Positions 55,160 to 64,000 of a stretch of 64,000 nucleotides of DNA are shown here, piece after piece. Below the pieces are notes generated by a model. That model was given only the letters and a program-made list of their open reading frames with translations, had not been told where the DNA came from and made no database searches. The position numbers and the translations under genes were made by a program. Numbering within the stretch: the stretch's first letter is position 1; each line of letters opens with the position of its first letter. Source of the stretch: Gammaproteobacteria bacterium (GTDB lineage: Bacteria; Pseudomonadota; Gammaproteobacteria; DSM-19610); NCBI GenBank assembly GCA_026197075.1, contig JAPHQV010000036.1, forward strand, positions 1-64,000. Reading direction: 5' to 3'.

Positions 55160-55516
55160 CTACATGGTATGGGTCGGCCGATCCGCGTGCAAGGCACCGG
55201 CCAGGTAGGTCTCGATCTTGTTGCGGGCGGTGCCGTTGTCCTGGTCGCTGAACTGTACGCCGATGCCGGCGGCGCGGTTGCCCTGGGCACCCCGTGGCGT
55301 GATCCAGACAATGCGCCCGGCGACCGGGATGCGTTCCGCCTCATCCATGAGTGAAAGCAGCAGGAATACCTCGTCACCGAGGTGGTAGGGCTTGGTGGTG
55401 GGGATGAACAGGCCGCCGCCCTTCACGAAGGGCATGTAGGCCGCGTAGAGCGCGGATTTGTCCTTGATGGTCAGGGACAGGATCCCCTGCCGTGGTGATG
55501 CACCCTTTTTCAACAT
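55160..55516 (-). CDS. pilZ: PilZ domain protein
   Basis: A 118-residue protein with the PilZ barrel strands (ILSLTIKDKSALYAAYMPFV, GGGLFIPTTKPYHLGDEVFL, VAGRIVWITP, GIGVQFSDQD). The Arg-x3-Arg and (D/N)xSxxG residues that bind cyclic-di-GMP are absent, as in the founding PilZ of Pseudomonas, which acts in type IV pilus assembly through PilB without binding the nucleotide. Its position just after holB is also that of the founding gene. Confidence 0.85.
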   Translation of the reverse strand: MLKKGASPRQGILSLTIKDKSALYAAYMPFVKGGGLFIPTTKPYHLGDEVFLLLSLMDEAERIPVAGRIVWITPRGAQGNRAAGIGVQFSDQDNGTARNKIETYLAGALHADRPTHTM

Positions 55517-55529
55517 ACTGCCGTTCCCC

Positions 55530-57142
<1,613 letters not shown>

Positions 57143-58153
57143 TCAGCGGTTCCTCTGGTATTTGTCCACGGCGCGGTTGTGCTCGGCCAGGGTGGCGGAA
57201 AAATGGTGGCTGCCGTCATTGCGCGAGACGAAATACAGGGCCTCGCCGGGTTCGGGATGCAGGGCGGCCTGGATGGCCTCGATGCCGGGCATGGCGATGG
57301 GCGTGGGCGGCAGGCCATGGCGGGTGTAGGTGTTATAGGGCGTGTCGGTACGCAGGTGCACGTAGCGGATGCGGCCATCGAAGTCGGGGCCGACACCGTA
57401 TACCACCGTGGGGTCCGTCTGCAGGCGCATGCCCTTTTGCAGGCGGCGCACGAATACCCCGGCGATGGTGCCGCGTTCCTCGGGCAGGCCCGTCTCCTTC
57501 TCCACGATGGAGGCGAGGATGAGGGCCTCATAGGGCGTTTTCAGTGGCAGGCCCTCGGCACGCTTCTCCCAGGCCTGGTTCAGGGCACGTTCCATGGCGG
57601 CATAGGCGCGACGCAGGAATTCCTCATCCGTGGTGCCGCGGGGAAAGTGATAGGTATCGGGCAGGAACCTTCCCTCGGGATGCTCCCCCGGGTGACCGAT
57701 GCGTTCCATGACGGCGTCGTCCGCAAGCTCCGCCAGGGTCTGTTCCAGTACCGGATGGGCGCGGACGCGCGCCATCATTTCACGGAAGTTATGGCCTTCC
57801 ACCAGTGTGAGTTCATGCTGCAGCACCCGCCCGGCCGCGAGCTGGCGCAACAGGTCCTCGGGGCTGGTGCCGGGGGCGATGCGGTATTCACCGGCCTGCA
57901 GGCGGGCTGCGAGGCCCGTGTCCCGGCCCAGCAGGCGCAGCCAGTAGGGATGCTCCAGCACCTCCCGCTCTACGAGTTCCTGCGCCAGGCCACGCAGGGA
58001 ATTGCCGGGTCGGAAATCGAGTACCAGGCCGTCCTCCGGAACCGCCAGCGGGCTGGCGCGAAAATCCTGGTATTGCTGCCACAAGGCCGCGGCGGCGAGC
58101 AACGCCACCAACAGCAACAGGATCCCGGCAATGCCAAAGGTGCGCAGATTCAT
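57143..58153 (-). CDS. mltG: Endolytic murein transglycosylase MltG
   Basis: A 336-residue YceG-family protein with one N-terminal membrane helix (GIAGILLLLVALLAAAALW), a LysM-like middle region, and the catalytic part LILASIVEKETGLPEERG...VFVRRLQKGMRLQTDPTV. The Glu in EKE is the expected catalytic residue, and YNTYTRHGLPPTPIAMPG is also conserved. It cuts nascent glycan strands in the periplasm. It overlaps pabC by four bases and precedes tmk by three. Confidence 0.94.
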   Translation of the reverse strand: MNLRTFGIAGILLLLVALLAAAALWQQYQDFRASPLAVPEDGLVLDFRPGNSLRGLAQELVEREVLEHPYWLRLLGRDTGLAARLQAGEYRIAPGTSPEDLLRQLAAGRVLQHELTLVEGHNFREMMARVRAHPVLEQTLAELADDAVMERIGHPGEHPEGRFLPDTYHFPRGTTDEEFLRRAYAAMERALNQAWEKRAEGLPLKTPYEALILASIVEKETGLPEERGTIAGVFVRRLQKGMRLQTDPTVVYGVGPDFDGRIRYVHLRTDTPYNTYTRHGLPPTPIAMPGIEAIQAALHPEPGEALYFVSRNDGSHHFSATLAEHNRAVDKYQRNR

Positions 58154-58983
58154 GGATGCCAGCCCTCCCCTTCCGGGGCCTGCATGACCAGCTGCTGCAG
58201 CTGGCGAGTACGTTCACCCACCGGCAGGGTCCTGTCGGCAAACCGGATGACCGGCTGTATGCCCATCAGGCTGTTGGTCATGAACAGTTCCTCGGCCTCT
58301 TCCAGTTCGGACCAGGTCACCTCGCGAATATGGCAGGCAATGTCCGCGGCGCTACAGGTATCGAGTACCACGGAGCGCAACACACCCGCCACGCCGCATT
58401 GACCCAGGTCCGGCGTAATGAGTTCGCCCTGGTGTACCAGGAACAGGTTGCTGCGCGTGCCTTCGATTACCATCCCCTCGCTGTCGGCCAGCAGACCTTC
58501 ATCGGCGTGCAGCTCCGTCAATTCGTGACTGGCCAGTACCTGCTCCAACCGGTTGAGGTGCTTGATGCCGGCCAGGCGTGGATTGAGGCCCAGGGTGGTG
58601 GTGCAGCGCGCCAGGCGCAGGCCTTCGGCCGGGATCACCGGACGCGGCAGGTAACGCACGATGCGGCACACCTCCACGTCCGCGGGCGGACTGTAGCCGC
58701 GTCCGCCCGTGCCCCGGGTGAGCAGGATCTTGACCACACCATGAGGCTGCTGGCGGATCAGGCGCCCCACCTCGAAATGCAGCCGCTGTTCATCGGGGGG
58801 CGGCAGTCCCAGGCGTGCGCAGCCGGCACGCAGGCGGGCCATGTGGCGCTCCCAGTAGCGTGCCTGTCCCGCCCGCACGCACAGGGTTTCGAACAGGCCG
58901 TCGCCGAACTGCAGGCCGCGGTCGCCGAGGGCGATGTGGTCCTGTTCGACGCCGTTGACCAGGTTGTGCACCGCCGTGGTCAC
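58150..58983 (-). CDS. pabC: Aminodeoxychorismate lyase
   Basis: A 277-residue fold-type-IV PLP enzyme: GDRGLQFGDGLFETL, the PLP lysine in LAGIKHLNRLEQVLA, and EGMVIEGTRSNLFLV. It makes p-aminobenzoate from aminodeoxychorismate for folate synthesis. The GTG start overlaps the pabB stop (GTGA), so the two steps of the pathway are encoded together. Full length. Confidence 0.93.
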   Translation of the reverse strand: MTTAVHNLVNGVEQDHIALGDRGLQFGDGLFETLCVRAGQARYWERHMARLRAGCARLGLPPPDEQRLHFEVGRLIRQQPHGVVKILLTRGTGGRGYSPPADVEVCRIVRYLPRPVIPAEGLRLARCTTTLGLNPRLAGIKHLNRLEQVLASHELTELHADEGLLADSEGMVIEGTRSNLFLVHQGELITPDLGQCGVAGVLRSVVLDTCSAADIACHIREVTWSELEEAEELFMTNSLMGIQPVIRFADRTLPVGERTRQLQQLVMQAPEGEGWHP

Positions 58984-60353
58984 GCCTTGTCCTCCCGCAG
59001 CGCCAGCAGCAGGCCACGCGCCTTGGCACGGGTCTCCTCGAGTTCCCGTTCCGGTAGGGAATCGGCCACGATGCCGGCCCCAGCCCGCAGGCTGAGGCGG
59101 TCGCCTTCGCGCACCAGGGTGCGAATAAGAATGTTCAGATCCATGCTGCCGTCCCGATTGAGATACCCCATGGCGCCGGTATAGGGTCCACGGCCTTCCC
59201 CCTCCAGTTCCGCGATGATTTGCATACAGCGTACCTTGGGACAGCCGGTGATGGTACCTCCCGGGAACAGGGCGCGAATCACCTGGCCGGGCGTGACCTC
59301 GTCACGCAGGCGGCCACGCACATTGGAGACGATGTGATGCACATGGGCGTAGCTTTCCAGCACCATGAGTTCATTCACCTCCACGCTACCGGGCACGCAC
59401 ACCCGTCCCAGGTCGTTGCGCTCCAGGTCGATGAGCATCACGTGTTCGGCGCGTTCCTTGGGATGCCCCAGCAGTTCATCGGACAGGGCCTGGTCCTGCG
59501 CCTGTGCCGCGCCACGAGGGCGGGTGCCGGCGATTGGACGGGTATCCACCACGCCGCCACGCACCCGTACCAGGCGTTCGGGCGAGGAGCTGATGATGGC
59601 ACCCTCCTCCCAGGTGGCCAGGCCATTGAAGGGTCCTGGGTTCCGCGCGCGCAGGCGGGCATAGAGGTCGGCATTGTCGATGGGCGTCTGCAACCGGGTC
59701 TGCCAGCGGCGCGACAGGTTGGCCTGGAAGATGTCACCATCACGGATATAGCGTAGCGCCCGCTGCACGGCCGCGTGGTACTGCTCTGGCGCCTGTTCCT
59801 CGATGGCGCCGATTTCCGGTTCCGGCGGTGCCGCGGCTGTGCACCCTCGCACCGTCTCCACATCCTGCCGCATCTGGGCCAGTTGTTGCTCCGCACCGGA
59901 CTCTGCCACCAGCCACAGGCACTGGTCTTGACGGTCACGCAGCAGGGCGGCGGGAAAGCGGGTGGCAAAGGCCGTGGGCAAGGCCTGGTGCGCGGGTGGA
60001 AAGGCTACGCTGGGCTCCACCTCACTGGCCAGTTCATAACCCAGGTAGAGGAACCAGCCTCCCTGGAAGGGCAAGGTGGATGTGTGCTCCGGTATCTGTT
60101 CCGTCTGCCACCATGCATCGAGGGCAGTGAGAAACGGGGTGATCAGCCGAGCATCGTCGCGCGACAAGTGCCCATCACGCAAGACGAGTGACTCGCCCGG
60201 AAAGGCGAACAGGATATCGAAATGCTCCTGCTCATTATGTGCCGTACTTTCCAGCAGGTGAGGATAACGCGCCGGAAAAGCCCGCTGCAGTGCCAGGAGA
60301 TCGAGTGCATCGGGAAGCCGTTCCCGATGCACCAGGCATTGATTTTCCGGCAT
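58980..60353 (-). CDS. pabB: Aminodeoxychorismate synthase component I
   Basis: A 457-residue chorismate-binding enzyme. The N-terminal domain has GGWFLYLGYELASEVEP, and the C-terminal part has the conserved blocks IRDGDIFQANLSRRW, ISSSPERLV, TRPIAGTRPRG, AEHVMLIDLERNDLGRV and FPGGTITGCPKVRCM. It uses ammonia from the PabA glutaminase to convert chorismate. It is inserted between fabF and pabC, so PABA genes sit inside the fatty-acid/cell-wall cluster; in many relatives pabB lies elsewhere. Confidence 0.94.
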   Translation of the reverse strand: MPENQCLVHRERLPDALDLLALQRAFPARYPHLLESTAHNEQEHFDILFAFPGESLVLRDGHLSRDDARLITPFLTALDAWWQTEQIPEHTSTLPFQGGWFLYLGYELASEVEPSVAFPPAHQALPTAFATRFPAALLRDRQDQCLWLVAESGAEQQLAQMRQDVETVRGCTAAAPPEPEIGAIEEQAPEQYHAAVQRALRYIRDGDIFQANLSRRWQTRLQTPIDNADLYARLRARNPGPFNGLATWEEGAIISSSPERLVRVRGGVVDTRPIAGTRPRGAAQAQDQALSDELLGHPKERAEHVMLIDLERNDLGRVCVPGSVEVNELMVLESYAHVHHIVSNVRGRLRDEVTPGQVIRALFPGGTITGCPKVRCMQIIAELEGEGRGPYTGAMGYLNRDGSMDLNILIRTLVREGDRLSLRAGAGIVADSLPERELEETRAKARGLLLALREDKA

Positions 60354-60364
60354 GGTCGGGTCGC

Positions 60365-61603
60365 TCAGACCCGGCGCAGTACCAGGGTCCCGTTGGTGCC
60401 GCCGAAGCCAAAGGAATTGGAGATGGCCACCTCGATGTTCATGGGGCGGGCTTCGTTAGGCACGAAGTCCAGGTCGCACTCGGGATCCGGGGTGAATTGA
60501 TTGATGGTGGGAGGCGACACCTGGTCGCGGATTGCCAGGGCGGCGAACACCGCCTCGATCCCCCCGGCGGCGCCCAGCAGGTGCCCGGTCATGGACTTGG
60601 TGGAGTTCACGGCCACCTTCATGGCATGGTCGCCGAAAACGGTCTTGATGCCCGTCACCTCGGCCTTGTCGCCGGCCGGGGTGGAAGTGCCGTGGGCATT
60701 GATGTACTGCACATCCTCGGGATTGATGTTGGCATCGCGCATGGCGGCGCGCATGCAGCGTACGGCGCCGGCGCCACCTTCGGCGGGCAGGGTCATGTGA
60801 TAGGCGTCGCCGCTCATGCCGAAGCCTACCAGCTCTGCGTAGATGTTGGCGCCACGGGCCTTGGCGTGTTCGTATTCCTCCAGTACCAGCACGCCGGCAC
60901 CGTCGCCGAGCACGAAGCCGTCGCGATCCAGGTCCCAGGGACGGCTGGCGGTCTCCGGATCGTCGTTGCGGGTGGACAGAGCGCGGGCGGCAGCAAAACC
61001 ACCCATGCCAAGAGGAGAGCTGGCCATCTCCGCACCGCCGGCGATCATGACATCGGCATCGCCATGGACGATGATGCGCGCGGCCTCCCCGATGTTGTGG
61101 GTGCCGGTGGTGCAGGCGGTGACGATGGCGATATTGGGCCCCTGCATGCCATACATGATGGACAGGTTCCCGGAAATCATGTTGATGATGCTGCTGGGAA
61201 CGAAAAAGGGCGAAATCTTGCGGGGGCCGCCCTTGTTGAGGGCGTCGTGACTGTTCTCGATGCTGGTCAGGCCGCCGATACCGGAGCCGATGGCCACGCC
61301 GATGCGTTCCGCGTTGGTCTCGGTGACTTCGATGCCGGAGTCACGGATGGCCTGCACGCCCGCGGCAATGCCGTAATGGATGAAACCATCCATTTTGCGG
61401 GCATCCTTGGATGACAGGTACTCCGTGACCTCGAAACCCCGCACCGTGCCAGCGAACCGGACCGGGAAGTCGGTGGCATCGAAATGGGTGATGGGGCTGA
61501 TCCCGCTGCGACCCGCCAGAATATTGTCCCAGCATTCCTTCAGGTTGAGACCCACGGGAGCCACGATACCAAGACCGGTGATGACTACGCGCCGCTTCGT
61601 CAA
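60365..61603 (-). CDS. fabF: Beta-ketoacyl-ACP synthase II
   Basis: A 412-residue enzyme from the TTG at 61603 (AGGA seven bases upstream), giving the usual [11 protein letters not shown] start. The catalytic Cys is in [13 protein letters not shown], and the two His are in [11 protein letters not shown] and [15 protein letters not shown]. It elongates acyl chains in fatty-acid synthesis. The upstream acpP gene is separated by a stem-loop, and pabB follows after eleven bases. Confidence 0.95.
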   Translation of the reverse strand: MTKRRVVITGLGIVAPVGLNLKECWDNILAGRSGISPITHFDATDFPVRFAGTVRGFEVTEYLSSKDARKMDGFIHYGIAAGVQAIRDSGIEVTETNAERIGVAIGSGIGGLTSIENSHDALNKGGPRKISPFFVPSSIINMISGNLSIMYGMQGPNIAIVTACTTGTHNIGEAARIIVHGDADVMIAGGAEMASSPLGMGGFAAARALSTRNDDPETASRPWDLDRDGFVLGDGAGVLVLEEYEHAKARGANIYAELVGFGMSGDAYHMTLPAEGGAGAVRCMRAAMRDANINPEDVQYINAHGTSTPAGDKAEVTGIKTVFGDHAMKVAVNSTKSMTGHLLGAAGGIEAVFAALAIRDQVSPPTINQFTPDPECDLDFVPNEARPMNIEVAISNSFGFGGTNGTLVLRRV

Positions 61604-61652
61604 TGTTCCATCCTCACAAACCGTGCCCGCCCGGGAGCGGCGCACAAATACA

Positions 61653-61689
61653 GAAGGCCGCGCCCACCTGCGTGGGACTTGCGGCCTTC
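61653..61689 (-). terminator. Stem-loop between acpP and fabF (partial terminator or processing site)
   Basis: GAAGGCCGC (61653-61661) pairs with GCGGCCTTC (61681-61689), with a second stem CCCAC/GTGGG inside. No long T-run follows on the minus strand. It probably lowers fabF relative to the highly expressed acpP. Confidence 0.6.
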
Positions 61690-61703
61690 CCGAATTTCAC
61701 AAC

Positions 61704-61940
61704 CTAGTCCTGGTGTGCGACGACGTAGTCGATCGCCTGCTGAACCGTGGTGATCTTTTCGGCCTCTTCATCAGGAATCTCGCACTCAAATTCCTCTTCC
61801 AAGGCCATCACCAGCTCGACGGTATCCAGGGAATCAGCGCCAAGATCATCCACGAAGGAAGCCGCGTTGGTGACCTCCTCATCCTTGACATCCAGTTGTT
61901 CGACGACGATTTTCTTGACGCGTTCTTCGATGGTACTCAT
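61704..61940 (-). CDS. acpP: Acyl carrier protein
   Basis: A 78-residue acidic protein from ATG 61940, beginning [15 protein letters not shown], with the phosphopantetheine serine in the classic [15 protein letters not shown] motif. It carries acyl chains for fatty-acid and lipid synthesis. AGGAAAATTC precedes the start. The length and sequence are those of canonical gammaproteobacterial AcpP. Confidence 0.97.
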   Translation of the reverse strand: MSTIEERVKKIVVEQLDVKDEEVTNAASFVDDLGADSLDTVELVMALEEEFECEIPDEEAEKITTVQQAIDYVVAHQD

Positions 61941-61974
61941 TGTTGAATTTTCCTCGCAAGGCAACAGAAAACAG

Positions 61975-62030
61975 CCGCAGCTGCGGCGGGTATTGTAGTG
62001 AAAAGCGTATGTGCATGCCAGTAATCACCG
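61975..62030 (-). promoter_or_regulatory. Probable acpP promoter and 5'-leader palindrome
   Basis: In the 249-base gap 61941-62189, on the minus strand, TACAAT (61992-61997) is a good -10, with TGGCAT 17 bases upstream as a weak -35. The palindrome CCGCAGCTGCGG (61975-61986) lies just downstream in the leader. The rest of the gap is AT-rich and without a gene, apart from a dyad CATGCCGA-TC-TCGGCATG near 62150 after fabG. Confidence 0.4.
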
Positions 62031-62189
62031 GCTGTGGATTTCGCCTCGGAAACCGGACCTCGAGATCCAATTAAATCGTAACAAATAATACTTGTTTAAC
62101 AATATATTAATAGGCATATATTACGCAATTTCTAGTATTCGTCATGCCGATCTCGGCATGGGCCGGGACAGGCTCGGTCCGGCAACTTC

Positions 62190-62933
62190 TCAGGCCATAT
62201 GCATCCCACCGTTCACGTGCAGGGTCTCCCCGGTGATATAGGCGGCCTGCGCCGAGGCCAGGAACGTCACGGCATGGGCGATGTCCCCGGCGGCGCCGAG
62301 ACGCGCCAGCGGGATCTGGCCGATGAGCTGGTTGCGCTGCTCCTCACCCAGGGCGCGGGTCATGTCGGTGTCGATGAAGCCTGGTGCCACCACGTTCACG
62401 GTAATGCCGCGTGAACCCACTTCCCGGGCCAGGGATTTGCTGAAGCCGACGATGCCGGCCTTGGCGGCGGCGTAATTGGCCTGGCCGGCATTGCCGGTGG
62501 CACCGACCACCGAGGCGATGCTGATGATGCGGCCCCGTTTGGCCTTCATCATGCCGCGCAGACAGGCCTTGCTGAGGCGGAAGATGGAACTCAGGTTGGT
62601 GTTGATCACCGCATCCCAGTCCTCGTCCTTCATGCGCATCAGCAAGGTGTCGCGGGTGATGCCGGCGTTGTTCACCAGGATGGTCGGGGAGCCGAACTGT
62701 TCGCCCACGGCCTTGATCACCGCTTCCACCGAGGCGGCATCGGCCACGTCCAGCACCATGCCGGCCCCCTTGATACCGGCTTCCTGCAGGTAGGCGCCAA
62801 TGGCCTCGGCGCCGCCCGGGGTAGTGGCGGTGCCGACCACGGTGGCACCGGCCTGCCCCAGTTCCAGGGCGATGGCCTTGCCGATGCCGCGGCTGGCGCC
62901 GCTCACCAGGGCGATTTCATTTTCCAGTGACAT
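62190..62933 (-). CDS. fabG: 3-oxoacyl-ACP reductase
   Basis: A 247-residue short-chain dehydrogenase from ATG 62933 (GGAG six bases upstream). The NADPH motif is SGASRGIGKAIA, NNAGITRD marks the active-site Asn, and the catalytic Ser and YAAAK motif are in IISIASVVG and NYAAAKAGIVGF. It reduces beta-ketoacyl-ACP. Located between fabD and acpP as in most Gammaproteobacteria. Confidence 0.96.
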   Translation of the reverse strand: MSLENEIALVSGASRGIGKAIALELGQAGATVVGTATTPGGAEAIGAYLQEAGIKGAGMVLDVADAASVEAVIKAVGEQFGSPTILVNNAGITRDTLLMRMKDEDWDAVINTNLSSIFRLSKACLRGMMKAKRGRIISIASVVGATGNAGQANYAAAKAGIVGFSKSLAREVGSRGITVNVVAPGFIDTDMTRALGEEQRNQLIGQIPLARLGAAGDIAHAVTFLASAQAAYITGETLHVNGGMHMA

Positions 62934-62961
62934 CTCGTTCTCCAATAGGACTATGCCGCGC

Positions 62962-63903
62962 CTAGACCGCCAGGGCCGCCGCCAGGCTGGCCGTGTCGTA
63001 TACCGGCAGGGTCTCGATCGCCTTGTCGATGCGCTTGTTGAGCCCGGTCAGAACCTTGCCTGGCCCCATTTCGAGACAATGTTGGATTCCCTGCCGACCC
63101 ATGGTCTGTATTGTTTCCACCCAGCGCACCGGGCTGTACAACTGCTGGGCCAGCGCAGCACGTATGGCGTCGGGATCGTGATGCGCCTGCACATCCACAT
63201 TGTGCAGCACCGGGATCTCCGGTGCCCGCAGGCTGACCCGGGCCAGCGATGCCGCGAAGGCTTCCGCGGCCGGCTGCATCAGGCTGCAATGGGAAGGCAC
63301 GCTCACTGGCAGCAGCAGGGCCCGCTTGGCGCCCGCGGCCTTGGCCAGGGCCATGGCCCGTTCCACGGCGGCGTGGTTGCCGGCGATCACCACCTGACCA
63401 GGGGAGTTGAAGTTGACCGCGGCAACCACCTCGCCCTCCTCCGCCTGGCGACAGAGTTCGATCACCTGTGCGTCCTCCAGGCCCAGTATGGCGGCCATGG
63501 CGCCAACACCCGCCGGTACGGCCGCCTGCATGCGTCGGCCCCGTTCCGCCACCAGGGCCACGGCCTCGGCGAAGTCCAGGGCACCCGCGCACACCAGGGC
63601 GCTGTACTCCCCCAGGCTGTGGCCGGCCATCAGCACCGGGCGCACACCACCCTGAGCACACCAGACGCGCCATACCGCCACCCCGGCGGCCAGCATGGCC
63701 GGCTGGGTCCGATCGGTCTGGTTGAGATCCTCGACCGGTCCCTGCTGGCACAGTGCCCACAGGTCGTAGCCGAGTACTTCACTGGCCTCGCGGAAGGTCT
63801 CGAGAAGGATATCGTGCCCGTCACCCAGTTCGGCCAGCATGCCGACGGCCTGCGAACCTTGGCCGGGGAACACCATGGCGAGTTGCGAATTGGTTTCAGT
63901 CAT
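62962..63903 (-). CDS. fabD: Malonyl-CoA:ACP transacylase
   Basis: A 313-residue enzyme from ATG 63903. LAMVFPGQGSQAVGML starts the fold, the catalytic Ser is in AGHSLGEYSALV, and the His is in SVPSHCSLMQPA. It loads malonyl groups on ACP. The ribosome-binding site is weak, and the gene follows fabH after 13 bases, so translation may be coupled. Confidence 0.95.
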   Translation of the reverse strand: MTETNSQLAMVFPGQGSQAVGMLAELGDGHDILLETFREASEVLGYDLWALCQQGPVEDLNQTDRTQPAMLAAGVAVWRVWCAQGGVRPVLMAGHSLGEYSALVCAGALDFAEAVALVAERGRRMQAAVPAGVGAMAAILGLEDAQVIELCRQAEEGEVVAAVNFNSPGQVVIAGNHAAVERAMALAKAAGAKRALLLPVSVPSHCSLMQPAAEAFAASLARVSLRAPEIPVLHNVDVQAHHDPDAIRAALAQQLYSPVRWVETIQTMGRQGIQHCLEMGPGKVLTGLNKRIDKAIETLPVYDTASLAAALAV

Positions 63904-63916
63904 GGGATGTGTGCAG

Positions 63917-64000
63917 TCAGTATTTGAGCAGTACGGAGCCCCAGGTGAAACCACCACCGAAGGCCTCCAGTAACAGGGTTTCCCCGCGTTTGATGCGCCC
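63917..64000 (-). CDS. fabH: Beta-ketoacyl-ACP synthase III, C-terminal end (partial)
   Basis: Twenty-seven codons and a TGA. The C-terminal LLLEAFGGGFTWGSVLLKY is the characteristic end of FabH, which starts fatty-acid chains from acetyl-CoA. The rest is beyond the window. Its place before fabD matches the standard cluster. Confidence 0.9.
   Translation of the reverse strand, partial: GRIKRGETLLLEAFGGGFTWGSVLLKY

Overview
The window looks like a chromosome segment of a gammaproteobacterial, probably sulfur-oxidising lithotroph (Chromatiales-like). The core genes are GC-rich. They include a fab-acpP-fabF / pabC-mltG-tmk-holB-pilZ-tatD cluster in Gammaproteobacteria-type order, a sulfide:quinone oxidoreductase with the canonical catalytic cysteines, a DsrC/TusE-like protein and NnrS/NsrR nitric-oxide genes. 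This assignment rests on gene content only; no database search was possible.

Region 1 (1 to about 19.05 kb) is an AT-richer genomic island that continues beyond the left edge. It starts with the end of a type I restriction gene (hsdR) and a YgjP-like metallopeptidase. Next comes an integrase-less gene-cassette array (a CALIN): short genes all on the + strand, each followed by an attC-like site. The cassettes encode a zinc-ribbon protein, a DUF2513 protein, a BCP/PrxQ-type peroxiredoxin, a possible HEPN protein, a SIR2-domain protein, a 900-residue helicase and a Na+/Ca2+ exchanger. Two diverged copies of a ~160-bp non-coding repeat bracket most of the array. Then come six tightly packed minus-strand genes. 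Three resemble the gamma-mobile-trio recombinase set (GmtY, GmtZ, GmtX). The others are a small coiled-coil protein, a RecD2-like helicase and a third tyrosine recombinase. The island ends in a 58-nt 3' fragment of tRNA-Leu(UAA), which marks the attachment site.

Region 2 (19.1 to 31.6 kb) is core chromosome: a spermidine-synthase-like protein, a PRC-barrel protein, the ABC-F protein YbiT, an MFS transporter, an RND efflux pair, a beta-CASP metallo-hydrolase, an outer-membrane barrel protein and a class-V aminotransferase.

Region 3 (31.7 to 41 kb) is a stress and sulfur/nitrogen-oxide region. It has an HPP-CBS-NnrS operon, a Xre/RES toxin-antitoxin pair, NsrR, a DsrC-like fusion without its C-terminal cysteines, alanine dehydrogenase, a sigma-54 activator with a cysteine-bearing PAS domain, and sqr. 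The sqr gene has a clear -24/-12 promoter and candidate activator sites shared with the activator gene.

Region 4 (41.2 to 53 kb) holds a 9.8-kb gene for an exported Rhs/YD-repeat protein with NHL repeats and a low-GC, hydrophobic, variable C-terminal tip. A small membrane protein overlapping its end is the likely immunity protein. A VapBC-type pair and a thioredoxin-TPR protein follow.

Region 5 (53 to 64 kb) begins with a porin behind four PHO-box-like half-sites and a strong terminator. The core tatD-pilZ-holB-tmk-mltG-pabC-pabB-fabF-acpP-fabG-fabD-fabH cluster follows on the minus strand and runs off the right edge.
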